A DNA stretch of 61,076 bases from an uncultured Clostridia bacterium (lineage in GTDB: Bacteria; Bacillota; Clostridia; Oscillospirales; CAG-272): contig CANQMS010000012.1 in the NCBI GenBank assembly GCA_947624995.1, positions 1 through 61,076 on the forward strand. Direction: 5' to 3'. How positions within the stretch are numbered: position 1 is the stretch's first letter; each line of letters opens with the position of its first letter. Shown in pieces: positions 33,494 through 43,303 of the stretch. The notes beneath the pieces were generated by a model. That model made no database searches and was not told the origin of the DNA. It saw only the letters and a list, made by a program, of their open reading frames with translations. The translations under genes were made by a program, and so were the position numbers.

Positions 33494-34255
33494 TCAGTTT
33501 GCCGGATCGGTCTCTGCGAGAACGACGGTGATATTGTCCCTGCCGCCGTTTTCGTTTGCCGCGTCTATGAGAGAGGAGACTTTTTCCTCTATGCTGCCGG
33601 GACCGCATATGATACGCGCCGTTTCGGCGCGATCTACCATCGTCGACAGTCCGTCCGAGCAGAGCAGGATGTAGGAGTCGGGCTCGAGCGTCACGGTATA
33701 TGTGTCCGGATCGACAGTCTCGTCGGTGCCTATGGCACGCGTGATTATGTTGCGCTTGGAGGAGGATTCCGCCTGAGTGCTCGTCATGACGCCGAGGTCG
33801 ACGAGGTACTGCACGTACGAGTGGTCGCGCGTTATCTGGTTCGCGGACCCGTCCCTGACGATGTAGAGGCGGCTGTCTCCGACGTTCGCGGCATAAAGCG
33901 TGCTGCCGTAGACAACGGCGCCGACGAATGTCGTCCCCATCCCGGAGAGCTCGGGCTTTTCCTGCGCGCGGTCGTAGACGGCGAGGTTCGCCTCCCGCGC
34001 CGCGAATGCAAGGATCTTCGGGATATATTTGTCGGTGTCGAGATCCTTGTCGTGAAGGACGAGGTCGAGGTCGCGCTCGATGTTCGCCGTCGCGATCTCA
34101 GCGGCGATCCGGCTCGCTTCCTCTCCGCCGTTCGCGCCTCCCATCCCGTCGCAGACGAGAAAGAAATACAGGTCGTCGGCGATCTTGAGCGTCGAGAACG
34201 TGTCCTGGTTCGAGTGCCGGGATCTGCCTATATCCGTTTTCGCGTGATACAGCAT
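33494..34255 (-). CDS. stp: PP2C-type Ser/Thr phosphatase (PrkC partner)
   Basis: 253 residues. PP2C metal motifs include FLVCDGMGGANGG, SGMGTTFVGAVV, VGDSRLYIV, LLCSDGLSTMV and the final GGRDNITVVL. The N-terminal NED box reads RHSNQDTF. It reverses PrkC phosphorylation. The order rlmN-stp-prkC-rsgA is conserved across Firmicutes. Confidence 0.94.
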   Translation of the reverse strand: MLYHAKTDIGRSRHSNQDTFSTLKIADDLYFFLVCDGMGGANGGEEASRIAAEIATANIERDLDLVLHDKDLDTDKYIPKILAFAAREANLAVYDRAQEKPELSGMGTTFVGAVVYGSTLYAANVGDSRLYIVRDGSANQITRDHSYVQYLVDLGVMTSTQAESSSKRNIITRAIGTDETVDPDTYTVTLEPDSYILLCSDGLSTMVDRAETARIICGPGSIEEKVSSLIDAANENGGRDNITVVLAETDPAN

Positions 34256-34278
34256 AGGTATACCTCCTTGTTGCTGTT

Positions 34279-35346
34279 TTATCTGCCGTTTCCGGCGCTG
34301 TTTATTCGAAGCTGACCGCAGGCGGCGTTTATATCGGGACCGAGCCGTCGGCGCACCGTAGCGGTGATGCCGAGGGAGGTCAAAATATCGGAAAAGCGGC
34401 GCACCGAGTCCCGCGAAGAGCGCGAGAGTCCCGTGCCCTCGACGTCGTTGAGCGGGATCAGGTTGACGTGCATCGGCAGCGTCCGCCCGCCGTCGTTCAT
34501 GAAGCGGCGGAGCACGTCGGCGAGCCTGCGCGCGTCCTCGGGCGAGTCGTTTTTGCCGGAAATGAGGGTGTATTCAAAGGATATTCTGCGCCCCGTCGTC
34601 AAAAACCAGTCCCGGCACGCGGTGAGCAGCTCGGAGATCGGGTAGCTGCCGTTCACGGGCATTATGGCGGAGCGCGTTTTGTCGTCCGCAGCGTGCAGGG
34701 AGATCGAAAGCGTCACCGGGAGCCCCGTTTTTGCAAGGTCACGTATCCGCGGCACGATGCCGCACGTCGACACGGAAACGTGCCGCAGCCCTATCCCGAT
34801 CCCACCGGGGGCGGAGATTAGGCGCAGAAAGCGCACGGTCTCGTCGAAATTGTCGAGCGGCTCGCCGATCCCCATCATGACGACGTTCGAGATCCGCGTC
34901 CCCGTGTCGCGCTCGGCGGCGATTATCTCGCCGAGTATCTCAGAGGCGGAGAGGTCGCGAACTCTGCCCGACTTCGTGGAGGCGCAGAAGCGGCACCCCA
35001 TCCGGCAGCCGACCTGCGACGAGACGCAGAGCGTGTTCCCGTGCTCGTATTTCATGTATACCGCCTCTATGAGATTCCCGTCGCAGAGGCGGAGCAGATA
35101 TTTTATCGTTCCGTCGATCTCGGAAACGAGGCGGCGCTCGACGGCGGGCGTTTTGATCACGCAGCTGTCGGCGAGCGAGCTGCGCAGCGAGAGCGGCAGG
35201 TCGGTCATTTCCTCGAACCCGACACCGCGGTGCAGCCATGAGAAGATCTGACCCGCGCGGAATTTCGGCTGCGAGTACGGCGGGGATGTTATGAAGGATG
35301 TGAGCTCGTCCGGCAGAAGGCGGAGAATATCGGTCTTTTCGTTCAT
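34279..35346 (-). CDS. rlmN: Dual-specificity 23S rRNA (A2503)/tRNA (A37) C2-methyltransferase
   Basis: 355 residues from ATG 35346, which overlaps the rsmB stop as ATGA. The radical-SAM cluster is SSQVGCRMGCRFCAST (CxxxCxxC). MMGIGEPLDNFD and the catalytic Cys in RRRLGPDINAACGQLR are present. It methylates A2503 of 23S rRNA and A37 of tRNAs. Confidence 0.95.
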   Translation of the reverse strand: MNEKTDILRLLPDELTSFITSPPYSQPKFRAGQIFSWLHRGVGFEEMTDLPLSLRSSLADSCVIKTPAVERRLVSEIDGTIKYLLRLCDGNLIEAVYMKYEHGNTLCVSSQVGCRMGCRFCASTKSGRVRDLSASEILGEIIAAERDTGTRISNVVMMGIGEPLDNFDETVRFLRLISAPGGIGIGLRHVSVSTCGIVPRIRDLAKTGLPVTLSISLHAADDKTRSAIMPVNGSYPISELLTACRDWFLTTGRRISFEYTLISGKNDSPEDARRLADVLRRFMNDGGRTLPMHVNLIPLNDVEGTGLSRSSRDSVRRFSDILTSLGITATVRRRLGPDINAACGQLRINSAGNGR

Positions 35347-36653
35347 TTCTGTGGTTTTCTTCTGAATTTGGCGATGAAAAATCCGTCCGTTCCGTGCAGG
35401 TGTGGCATCAGCGTCAGCGTGCCGCCGTCGGCGGCGATCCCGCCGACCGTGAACGGCTCGGAACAAAAGTCCGGGTGTGTACGGAGAAAGTCGGAGGCGA
35501 CCTCATCGTTTTCGGCTTTTCTCAGCGTGCATGTCGAATAAACGAGGACCCCGCCCGGCTTGACATAGCCGGATGAGGCGGAAAGTATCTGTGCCTGCAC
35601 CTTCGGAAGACCGTCGGCGGCGGTCATGTCGCGGTACCGTATATCGGGCTTTTTGGCAATGACGCCGAGACCAGAGCACGGCGCGTCGCATATGACCGCG
35701 TCTGCACGCGAGAGCAGCGCCGGGTCCGACTCGCGCGCGTCGCGCGCCGCGGCGGTAATGATGCCGAGCCCGAGCCGTTCGGCACCGGCGCGGATGAGGG
35801 AGAGCTTGTTTTCGTGCAGGTCGAATGAATATATGCTGCCTTTGCCGCGCATATCTATCGCGGCGGAGAACGATTTCCCGCCCGGCGCCGCGCAGGCGTC
35901 GACGACGGTATCCCCGGGGCGGACGCCGGAGGCGGCGACAGCGGCACGGGACGCGGCGTCCTCGACGAACCAGAGCCCCTCCTCATAGCCGTATATACCG
36001 GTGACGGCGGATGTATGCTTAAGATCTATCATGTCCGGGAAAAGCGCGTTCGGCGCCGCCTCGGCGCCCGAGTCTTCAAGCCGTCGGAGCAGCTCCGCCG
36101 CATCCGTCCGCTGTGTGTTGACGCGCAGCGTCACGGGCGGGGTGCGGTTCGCGGATTCGCACAGCGCGCGGGCAGAGGGACCGTAGTCCGAGAGCCAGCA
36201 TTCAACGATCGGGAGCGGGACCGAATATGCTGCCGAAAGATATTCCGCCGAGCCGTCGTCGGGCGGGAGGTGCGGATGCGCGCCCTCGCGCAGACAGCGG
36301 CGCAAAACGGCGTTCACGAGCCCGCGCGAGCGGGCGGGAGCGGCATTTACGGTCTCATTCACCGCCGCGTGCGGCGGTATTTTGTCCATGTACAGTATTT
36401 GGAAGAGCCCGAGCCTCAGCGCGGCGAGCGTTTCGGGGTCGAACTTCCCGATCTGCCGCCCGGTGAGAGCGGTGATCTCGCGGTCGAGGGACAGTGCGCG
36501 CTCGCACGTCCCGTAGACGAGAGCGGTGAAGAGCGCGCGGTCCGCGTCCTTGAACTCTGTGCGCGTCAGCCTCGAGCCGAGTTCGAGATTCAGATATTTT
36601 CCGTCGCGGGCGGCGCGCACGAGCGTGTCGAGCGCGGTCTTCCGGACGTTCAT
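35343..36653 (-). CDS. rsmB: 16S rRNA (cytosine-967) C5-methyltransferase
   Basis: 436 residues from ATG 36653, overlapping the fmt stop. An N-terminal NusB-like RNA-binding domain (residues ~1-125, KTALDTLVRAARDGKYLN) is followed by the SAM domain with DACAAPGGKSFSAA, the AICDAPCSGLGVIAKKPD motif (PCSG), and STCTLRKAEND with the second catalytic Cys. It methylates C967 of 16S rRNA. Confidence 0.94.
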   Translation of the reverse strand: MNVRKTALDTLVRAARDGKYLNLELGSRLTRTEFKDADRALFTALVYGTCERALSLDREITALTGRQIGKFDPETLAALRLGLFQILYMDKIPPHAAVNETVNAAPARSRGLVNAVLRRCLREGAHPHLPPDDGSAEYLSAAYSVPLPIVECWLSDYGPSARALCESANRTPPVTLRVNTQRTDAAELLRRLEDSGAEAAPNALFPDMIDLKHTSAVTGIYGYEEGLWFVEDAASRAAVAASGVRPGDTVVDACAAPGGKSFSAAIDMRGKGSIYSFDLHENKLSLIRAGAERLGLGIITAAARDARESDPALLSRADAVICDAPCSGLGVIAKKPDIRYRDMTAADGLPKVQAQILSASSGYVKPGGVLVYSTCTLRKAENDEVASDFLRTHPDFCSEPFTVGGIAADGGTLTLMPHLHGTDGFFIAKFRRKPQK

Positions 36654-37582
36654 GAGTGCAGCACGTCGCCGACGGCGAGCCTGCGCCCGTTGATGAGGTC
36701 TGCCGCCGTCATCCTCCGCTTCCCCTCGGGCTGACATTCCGTTATATAAAACGTACCGTGTCCGGTCGCGACGGAGATCCTTCCGCCATCGACGGAGACG
36801 ACGGTGCCGGGAGCGGCGTTTTGGTCTTTGTCATTGTATCCGGCGGCGGCGAGCTTCAGCCTCTTGCCGTCCGGCATCAGTGTGTATGCGAGCGGCGACG
36901 GCGACAGGGCGCGGACAAGGCACCACAGCCGGCGCGCCGGCTGCGTCCAGTTGACGCGCATGTCGGCGTCTTCGATCTTTGCGGCGTACGTGGCGCCGCT
37001 CGGCTGAGGGAACCGTATCAGTGTCCTCTCTTTTATTCCGACGATCACGTCGGTCAGAGCCGCGGCGCCTGCGGCGGCGAGTTTTTTTTCTACGGACGCG
37101 AGGTTGTCGCAGTCCTCGATCGTGATCTTTTTTGTCAATATTATGTCGCCGGTGTCGAGTCCTTCATCCATATACATCGCGGTGACGCCCGTCAGCATCT
37201 CGCCAGCCATTATGGCGCGCTGGATCGGTGCGGCGCCGCGGTACTTGGGCAGGATCGAGGCGTGCGCGTTCACGCAGCCGTACCTCGGGAAGTCGAGGAC
37301 GTTTTTCGGCAGTATTTTGCCGTATGCGACGACGAAAATGAGATCGGGTCGGAGCGCCGAAAGCTCCGCTGCGAACGCGTCGCCGCGGATCGTTTCCGGC
37401 TGGAGCACGGGGACTCCGAGCTCGAGGGCGCGGACCTTTACGGGAGGCGGCGCCAAAGTATAGCCGCGTCCGCGCGGCTTATCCGGCTGTGTCACGACTG
37501 CGACGAGCTGCTCGCCGGAGGCGGCGACGGCGTCGAGTGCGGGCACGGCAAATTCGGGCGTGCCCATGAAAAGTATCCTCAT
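36650..37582 (-). CDS. fmt: Methionyl-tRNA formyltransferase
   Basis: 310 residues. The N-terminus RILFMGTPEFAVPAL and the formyl-transfer core HASILPKYRGAAPIQRAI with GVTAMYMDEGLDTGDI are diagnostic. A C-terminal OB domain follows. It formylates initiator Met-tRNA and lies 21 bp downstream of def, its functional partner. Confidence 0.95.
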   Translation of the reverse strand: MRILFMGTPEFAVPALDAVAASGEQLVAVVTQPDKPRGRGYTLAPPPVKVRALELGVPVLQPETIRGDAFAAELSALRPDLIFVVAYGKILPKNVLDFPRYGCVNAHASILPKYRGAAPIQRAIMAGEMLTGVTAMYMDEGLDTGDIILTKKITIEDCDNLASVEKKLAAAGAAALTDVIVGIKERTLIRFPQPSGATYAAKIEDADMRVNWTQPARRLWCLVRALSPSPLAYTLMPDGKRLKLAAAGYNDKDQNAAPGTVVSVDGGRISVATGHGTFYITECQPEGKRRMTAADLINGRRLAVGDVLHS

Positions 37583-37603
37583 AAGGCGGGCTCCTGTTCG
37601 GTG

Positions 37604-38092
37604 TTATTCGTCCTCTGTGTCCTCGTCCCCGTCCGGATCGACCATCCTGACGAGGGTGCCGGGGTCGGTGTAGAGCTTGCCGTCGAGATGGTCTATCTCG
37701 TGGCAGAACGCGCGCGCGAGAAGACCCTCCCCCGTGTATTCACGGGAGTTACCGTTCCTGTCGAGGGCGCGCACCGTAACTTTGGCGGGGCGGCGCGTTA
37801 TCCCCCATTCGCCCGGGATCGAGAGGCAGCCCTCCTGTTCGAGCTGCTCGCCCTCCTCGGATATGATCTCCGGATTTATGAGCTCGATAAGTCCCGTCTC
37901 GTCCGTTTCGACGAGAACGACGCGGCGGCGGACGCCGACCTGCGGCGCGGCGAGACCGCATCCGTCGGCGTCATGGAGCGTGTCTGCCATGTCGTCGAGC
38001 AGGGTTATTATGCGGTTCGTAATCTTGTCGACCGGTCTGCTGTGCGACCGAAGCGTCGGGTCGCCTTTTTTTCTGATCCTCAAAAGTGCCAT
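37604..38092 (-). CDS. def: Peptide deformylase
   Basis: 162 residues from ATG 38092 (GAAAGGA upstream). All three metal/catalytic motifs are present: GCGLAAPQVG, EGCLSIP and HEIDHLDG. It removes N-formyl groups from nascent proteins. The C-terminus is a short Asp/Glu-rich tail. Confidence 0.95.
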   Translation of the reverse strand: MALLRIRKKGDPTLRSHSRPVDKITNRIITLLDDMADTLHDADGCGLAAPQVGVRRRVVLVETDETGLIELINPEIISEEGEQLEQEGCLSIPGEWGITRRPAKVTVRALDRNGNSREYTGEGLLARAFCHEIDHLDGKLYTDPGTLVRMVDPDGDEDTEDE

Positions 38093-38106
38093 GTGAGTCC
38101 TTTCGG

Positions 38107-40623
38107 TTATATGCTGTTTGGATTGAAATCTATCGTGACCGTGACGCGGCGCGAGACGCCGCGCCCGAACGTCCTCATGACGTCCGCGAACAGCTCGCGC
38201 GTCCGCCGCCCGAGCCTGCACTTGCAGACGACGCGCATACGGTATTTGCCGTTGACGCGGTAGACGGGCGCCTCGAACGGACCGAACATAAGGAGCGGAA
38301 CGTCGGAAAACCTCTCCCCGGAAACGGTCCTTATATAGTCTGCGAGCCGCAGGACAGAGGACGAGAGCTCCGCCTCGTCGTCGCTCGAAAGCGTTATCTG
38401 CGCGATGTCGCAGAACGGGGGAAACGTAAACGCGCGCCTGTTGGCGATCTCGTTTTCGTAAAAGGATTCGTAGTCCTGCCTGCACGCAAAGCCGAGATTT
38501 ATGTTTTCCGGCGTGTATGTCTGAATGACGGCGCGCCCCGGCAGCTTTGACCGCCCCGCCCGCCCTATCACCTGGGTGATGAGCGAGAACGTGCGCTCCG
38601 CGGCGCGGTAATCGTCAAGGAACAGTGACGATTCTGCGAGCAGCACGCCGACGAGCGTCACGGACGGAAAGTCGTGACCCTTTGTGACCATCTGCGTGCC
38701 GAGAAGTATGTCGGCGTCGCCGCGCCCGAAAGCGCCGAGGATCTCGTCATATGACGATTTCGCGCGCGTCGTGTCGGCGTCCATCCGGAGTATTCTTGCG
38801 GCGGGAAAGCGCTCGGAGAGCTCCTGCTCGACGCGCTGCGTCCCCCACCCCATGTAGAAGAGGTTTTCGCCTCCGCACTCGGGGCACTTTTCGGGCGCGG
38901 GCGCGCGGTAGCCGCAGTAGTGGCACTCGAGCCTGCCCGCGGAGATGTGCTCGGCGCGGTAGTCCTCGCGGTTGTCGGTGGCGTTCAGGCGGCGCGTCGC
39001 GTGATATGTCAGGGCAACGCTGCACCTCGGGCAGCGAACGGCGGTGCCGCACGATTTGCACGAGAGAAAATTGTTGTAGCCGCGGCGGTTGAGAAAAAGT
39101 ATCGTCTGCTCGCCGCGACGGAGGTTTTCTTCTATTTCCGAGAAGAGGACGGAGCCTATCGGCGAATCCGACCCGTCCGCCCTGTCGAGCCTCATGTCCG
39201 CGACCGTGACGCGCGGAAGCGTCGCGCCGCCGTAGCGCTCCTTCATCGTCAGGAGCGTGTAGGCGCCCGTCTTTGCTTTGTAGTACGAACCGAGCGAGGG
39301 CGTCGCGCTCGACAGAAGGAGCAGCGCCCCCGACCGCGCGCACCGAAAGCGCGCGACGTCGTGCGCCGTGTATTTCGGCGTTCCGTCCGATTTGTACGTG
39401 TGCTCCTGTTCCTCGTCGATGACGATCATGCCGAGGTCATTTACGGGCGCGAACACTGCCGAGCGCGTGCCGATCACGATGTCGGCATCCCCGGAGCGTA
39501 TGCGCTGCCACGCGTCGACACGCTCGCCCTCGGAGAGGGAGGAGTGGATGACGGCGACCCTGTCGCCGTAGCTGCCGCAAAAGATATTGACTGTCTGCGG
39601 CGTCAGCGAGATCTCGGGGACGAGGATTATGACTGATCTGTGATCCGCCGTTACGGCGTCTATCATCGCGCGGATGACGGACGTCTTGCCGCTGCCGGTG
39701 ACGCCGTGAAGGAGCGCCGCCTTTGCCTCGCCTGTCTTGTATAGACCGTACAGCGTGTCGAACGATGATTTCTGTGCGTCCGACAGCGTGAGCGGCGGGG
39801 CGTTCTTTTCAAGCCCTGCAAACGGATTGCGGAGCACACGGCGTTCCTTTATCGTAACGATGCCCTGCTCCGAAAGCTTTTTCAGCTGCGCTGCGCACTC
39901 GCCGAGGGCAGCCTTGAGCTCGCCAGCCTCAGACGTACCGTGTGATGTGAGGTATGAGACGATGTCCTTTGCCCGCTTCGACCTGTTCTTTTTGTCGCCG
40001 ATGTATGCGTGTGCCGCATCATCCGTAATGGCGAGCGAAACATCGCGCACCTCGCGCGTGTTCGTCGGTTCGTGAACGTCGAGAGAGCGGCAGACGAGAC
40101 CGGATCTTATAAGCGCGGACGCGATGTCGTATACGGCGTCGCCGTCACCGAATTCGGACCGCAGGCGGTCGGCGGTGACGGGTCCCTTCGTCTTGATAAA
40201 ATCGTAAACGAAGACTGCCTTTGCCGTCAGCGAGCCGAGCGCCGATTCGTCCGCGCCCTCGACAGCGGAAAAAGATTCCCTTATGCGTGAGAGTGCGCCG
40301 TGCGGCACCGCGGTGCGGACTGCCTCGCCGTACGTGCAGAGCGTGTGCTCCGAAAGAAAGCGGCAGAGGTCGAGAAGCTCCGGTGTGAGCGTCAGGGTGC
40401 GGTTCGTTACGGACGATATCGGCTTGCAGGACTGAAGTTCCGTTTTGTCCGTGACGGACGTGACGACGGCGGTCTTTTTCCTGTTCCCGCCGCCGAACGG
40501 CACGGTGACGAACACGCCCGGCGCTATGTCGCCCGAAAGCTCGCGCGGTATATAGTAGGTGTATTCACGGTCCGCGTGAAACGGAGCGTCAAGTATACGG
40601 CACCCGGCGTATCCGGTGTTCAT
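38107..40623 (-). CDS. priA: Primosomal protein N' (replication restart helicase)
   Basis: 838 residues. An N-terminal DNA-binding domain is followed by GVTGSGKTSV (Walker A), VIDEEQEHTYKSD (DEEx box), LLLSSATPSL and a zinc-binding region with CKSCGTAVRCPRC and CHYCGYRAPAPEKCPECGG. GTQMVTKGHDFPSVTLVGV and QVIGRAGRS are helicase motifs V and VI. PriA reloads the replisome at stalled forks. It lies 12 bp after rpoZ. Confidence 0.95.
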   Translation of the reverse strand: MNTGYAGCRILDAPFHADREYTYYIPRELSGDIAPGVFVTVPFGGGNRKKTAVVTSVTDKTELQSCKPISSVTNRTLTLTPELLDLCRFLSEHTLCTYGEAVRTAVPHGALSRIRESFSAVEGADESALGSLTAKAVFVYDFIKTKGPVTADRLRSEFGDGDAVYDIASALIRSGLVCRSLDVHEPTNTREVRDVSLAITDDAAHAYIGDKKNRSKRAKDIVSYLTSHGTSEAGELKAALGECAAQLKKLSEQGIVTIKERRVLRNPFAGLEKNAPPLTLSDAQKSSFDTLYGLYKTGEAKAALLHGVTGSGKTSVIRAMIDAVTADHRSVIILVPEISLTPQTVNIFCGSYGDRVAVIHSSLSEGERVDAWQRIRSGDADIVIGTRSAVFAPVNDLGMIVIDEEQEHTYKSDGTPKYTAHDVARFRCARSGALLLLSSATPSLGSYYKAKTGAYTLLTMKERYGGATLPRVTVADMRLDRADGSDSPIGSVLFSEIEENLRRGEQTILFLNRRGYNNFLSCKSCGTAVRCPRCSVALTYHATRRLNATDNREDYRAEHISAGRLECHYCGYRAPAPEKCPECGGENLFYMGWGTQRVEQELSERFPAARILRMDADTTRAKSSYDEILGAFGRGDADILLGTQMVTKGHDFPSVTLVGVLLAESSLFLDDYRAAERTFSLITQVIGRAGRSKLPGRAVIQTYTPENINLGFACRQDYESFYENEIANRRAFTFPPFCDIAQITLSSDDEAELSSSVLRLADYIRTVSGERFSDVPLLMFGPFEAPVYRVNGKYRMRVVCKCRLGRRTRELFADVMRTFGRGVSRRVTVTIDFNPNSI

Positions 40624-40635
40624 GTGCCTTTACGC

Positions 40636-40914
40636 TCAGTATTTTCCGTCGTCGGGGGTGACGACGCGGAATTCGCCGGCTGCGAGACGCGTCACCGCGG
40701 ATTTGACGGCCTTTTCGTCGCGGAACTCGCGCTTTATCATAGAGGCGAGCATCTTGTCCGTCTCCTTGTTTGCGATGCGGGTCTCCGCGACCTCGCGCTG
40801 CTTGACGTATTCATTCGTAACGAGGCGCGCGCACTTCGCTGTCGCGATAACGAGCGTGTAGCGGTTGAACTGACCCTTTGTCAGCTCGTCGATGGAGGGA
40901 GAGATCATTGACAT
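40636..40914 (-). CDS. rpoZ: RNA polymerase omega subunit
   Basis: 92 residues. SIDELTKGQFNRYTLVIATAKCARLV near the N-terminus is the omega core, with a variable basic helix afterwards. It stabilises the beta' subunit. AAAGGA precedes the start. In most Firmicutes gmk separates remA from rpoZ and coaBC separates rpoZ from priA; neither gene is here. Confidence 0.9.
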   Translation of the reverse strand: MSMISPSIDELTKGQFNRYTLVIATAKCARLVTNEYVKQREVAETRIANKETDKMLASMIKREFRDEKAVKSAVTRLAAGEFRVVTPDDGKY

Positions 40915-40972
40915 GTCGGATTGTCCTTTCTGTCTGTTTTTTAAGGATTTTATTTTTTCGCTTTTTTCGTGT

Positions 40973-41221
40973 TTATTCCGCCGTGTCCGCGCCGTCCGCC
41001 CGCCTGCCTATGGCGTCCGGCGAAAGGGCGGAGAGGATGACGTGGTCGCTGTCGGTAACGATGACGGACTGCGTGCGCTTGCCGCACGTGGCGTCTATGA
41101 CGCGCCCCGCCTCCTTTGCCTCGCCTATGAGGCGCTTGGCGGGCGCGGTATCGCTGCCGATCACGGCGACGATGTGCTCCGAGGCGACGAGGTTCGAGTA
41201 CCCTATGTTTATAAACGTCAT
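40973..41221 (-). CDS. remA: RemA-like DNA-binding regulator (DUF370)
   Basis: 82 residues. FINIGYSNLVASEHIVAVIG and KEAGRVIDATCGKRTQSVIVTDSDHVILSAL are the conserved RemA/YlzA segments. In Bacillus the oligomeric ring activates matrix and osmoprotection genes; the role in Clostridia is less clear. It starts 6 bp after yicC. Confidence 0.92.
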   Translation of the reverse strand: MTFINIGYSNLVASEHIVAVIGSDTAPAKRLIGEAKEAGRVIDATCGKRTQSVIVTDSDHVILSALSPDAIGRRADGADTAE

Positions 41222-41227
41222 AGACCG

Positions 41228-42115
41228 TCACTCCAGATTCTGTATCTGCTCGCGTATCTTCTCGACCGTGCATTTGATGTCGACGACGAGGTGCGCGATC
41301 TTCGTGTCCTGAGATTTCGAGCCGATCGTGTTAGTCTCGCGGTTGATCTCCTGAACGAGAAAGTCGAGCTTTCTCCCGACCGCCTCCTCGTTGCCGATGA
41401 TCTCCCGGAATGCGTGCAGGTGGGAGGCGAGGCGCACGAGCTCCTCGTCGATCGAGGCGCGGTCGGCGAATATCGCCGCCTCGGTGAGGATGCGCTGCTC
41501 GTTTATTTCGACGCCGCCGCCCTCGAGCAGGGCGGAGATCCGCTCGGCGAGCTTCTGCGGGTATCCCTCGATGTTCGCCTCGGAGATTGATTTTATTTCG
41601 GCTGCCGCCGCCTCGATCTCGCAGAGCTTTGACTCCGCGTCTGCGGCGAGCCGCTCGCCCTCGGCGGCGCGCATCGCGAGAAAGCCGTCGAGGGCACAGG
41701 CGAGCGTCCCCTCGATCGCGGACCACTCGGCGTCGATATCCTCCTCTTCGGCGGCGACGCTGAAGATGTCGTGAAACGCGGCGACGCGCGAAACGGTTAT
41801 ATCGTCGCGCAGACCGAACTCGTCCCGCAGGCGGTAAAGGGCGTTGATATACGAGGCAGCGAGCGCGGGGTCGAGCGTCACCGTGACGCCGCGCTGCTCG
41901 ATAACCTCGACGCCGAGGTAGACGTCGACCTTGCCGCGCGTGACGCCGTGCTCCGAAATATACGACTTTATCTTCGGCTCCGCAAAGCCGTATTGGCGCG
42001 GGCAGCGCACCGAGCAGTCGAGAAATTTTCCGTTGACGGATTTGAGTTCAACGGTATACCGTTTGCCGCCCGCCTCGCGGACGGCGCGCCCGAAGGCGGT
42101 CATTGAACGTATCAT
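41228..42115 (-). CDS. yicC: YicC/YloC family endoribonuclease
   Basis: 295 residues. IRSMTAFGRA at the N-terminus and the C-terminal KLDFLVQEINRETNTIGSKSQD are the two family signatures; the middle is predominantly helical. Members are Mn-dependent endoribonucleases. The gene stands at its usual place directly upstream of remA. Confidence 0.93.
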   Translation of the reverse strand: MIRSMTAFGRAVREAGGKRYTVELKSVNGKFLDCSVRCPRQYGFAEPKIKSYISEHGVTRGKVDVYLGVEVIEQRGVTVTLDPALAASYINALYRLRDEFGLRDDITVSRVAAFHDIFSVAAEEEDIDAEWSAIEGTLACALDGFLAMRAAEGERLAADAESKLCEIEAAAAEIKSISEANIEGYPQKLAERISALLEGGGVEINEQRILTEAAIFADRASIDEELVRLASHLHAFREIIGNEEAVGRKLDFLVQEINRETNTIGSKSQDTKIAHLVVDIKCTVEKIREQIQNLE

Positions 42116-42135
42116 GATCGTTTACCGTTCTTTCA

Positions 42136-42657
42136 TTATAATATGCCGCGCCGACGGAGTTTCGGGCGGTATTTTACGCTGTACAGGAGCGTGAGCCTGT
42201 CGGCGAGGATGTCTGCAAAGACGAAGACGATGTTGGCGAGGAGGATCACGGCTGCCGTCAGCAGCGGGGACTCCGCCTCGGGAGCAAACAGGGCGCGTGC
42301 CGCGAAATACAGGAGCACGACGGCGGCGTTGTACGCCGCGAGCTTGCAGAGCCAGCGGAGCGGCGCCTTTCCGATCCTGTCAAAGAAGGATTTGAACAGC
42401 GGGTAGAGCCCGGCGATCAAGGTGTAGATCGCCGCGACCGATTTGTCCGGCAAGAGGAGCCACAAAAGCACCGATACGACGCCGTAGACAGAGGCTGCCG
42501 TGGCTGTGCCGTACTCGATTTTAAGAAAGAGGATTATGAACGATGAAAGGAGGCATCCGGAATACGAGAACAGCTCCGACACGGTGCCGATGTATATCAC
42601 GGCGACCGACATCGCGGCAAGTATTCCCGATACGGCGATCCGCTTTGTGTTTTTCAT
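42136..42657 (-). CDS. Small integral membrane protein of unknown function
   Basis: 173 residues from the ATG at 42657. About five hydrophobic segments are visible (SGILAAMSVAVIYIGTVSEL, SGCLLSSFIILFLKIEYG, ASVYGVVSVLLWLLLPD and two later), with a basic C-terminus. The pattern is reminiscent of conserved clostridial membrane proteins with ECF S-component-like topology. It lies between a J-domain gene and yicC with gaps of 7 and 20 bp. No function is assigned. Confidence 0.7.
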   Translation of the reverse strand: MKNTKRIAVSGILAAMSVAVIYIGTVSELFSYSGCLLSSFIILFLKIEYGTATAASVYGVVSVLLWLLLPDKSVAAIYTLIAGLYPLFKSFFDRIGKAPLRWLCKLAAYNAAVVLLYFAARALFAPEAESPLLTAAVILLANIVFVFADILADRLTLLYSVKYRPKLRRRGIL

Positions 42658-42664
42658 AGCGCCC

Positions 42665-43300
42665 TCAGCAACAGCGGATGAGATCGCCGCCCATACATTC
42701 GCAGAGGCAGTCCGCGCACCAGAGCGTCTGACACAGCCGGCATAGGTCGCTGTCCCCCCCGCGGCTGCCGCCGTAATACGGCGTACCGTAAGCGGCGGAG
42801 CGCTGATGGAGGTTGTCTCTCGTCCGCGCGTATTCCGCGTTGTCGGGGTCCATGTAGCACGCGGTCTCGATATAGCGCATCCCGTCGGCAAAGTTGCCGC
42901 AGCCGATCAGAACGCAGCCGTAGAGGTAGTTCCACTCGGCGTCGCGCCTGTCCGCGGGAACGGCGGAAAGGATCGCCATCGCGCGGTCGAAGCGGCGCGC
43001 GTTGATTAGCGCGCGGACCTGACCGTAAGTGCCGGTGTACGATCCGCCGCCGCTGTTGCTGCCGCCGTCGTCGTCATCATAGGCGTAGTCATATGCGGTG
43101 CCGCCGCCGGAGGCGCGCTGGCGCTCGATCTCGGCGTAAGCCTCGTTGACTTCCTTCATTTTTTCTTCGGCGACGTCGGCAAGATCGGAGCCCTGATAGT
43201 TGTCGGGGTGATATTTTTTTGCCAGCGTGTAATATGCCTTTTTTATTTCGGCGTCGCTCGCGTCCCGTGAGACGCCGAGCGTTTTATAGGGATCCTTCAA
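42665..43300 (-). CDS. J-domain protein with Cys-rich C-terminus
   Basis: 211 residues from a TTG start that follows GGGGAG by eight bases. The N-terminal J domain ([21 protein letters not shown], then YHPDNYQG) contains HPD, the DnaK-stimulating tripeptide. A Gly/Asp/Tyr linker is followed by a TPR-like helical region (residues ~95-165), then a C-terminal cluster of eight cysteines ending GGDLIRCC. It is not DnaJ itself, as it lacks the DnaJ zinc finger repeats. It is adjacent to the DUF5685 gene. Confidence 0.85.
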   Translation of the reverse strand: MKDPYKTLGVSRDASDAEIKKAYYTLAKKYHPDNYQGSDLADVAEEKMKEVNEAYAEIERQRASGGGTAYDYAYDDDDGGSNSGGGSYTGTYGQVRALINARRFDRAMAILSAVPADRRDAEWNYLYGCVLIGCGNFADGMRYIETACYMDPDNAEYARTRDNLHQRSAAYGTPYYGGSRGGDSDLCRLCQTLWCADCLCECMGGDLIRCC

Positions 43301-43303
43301 TCG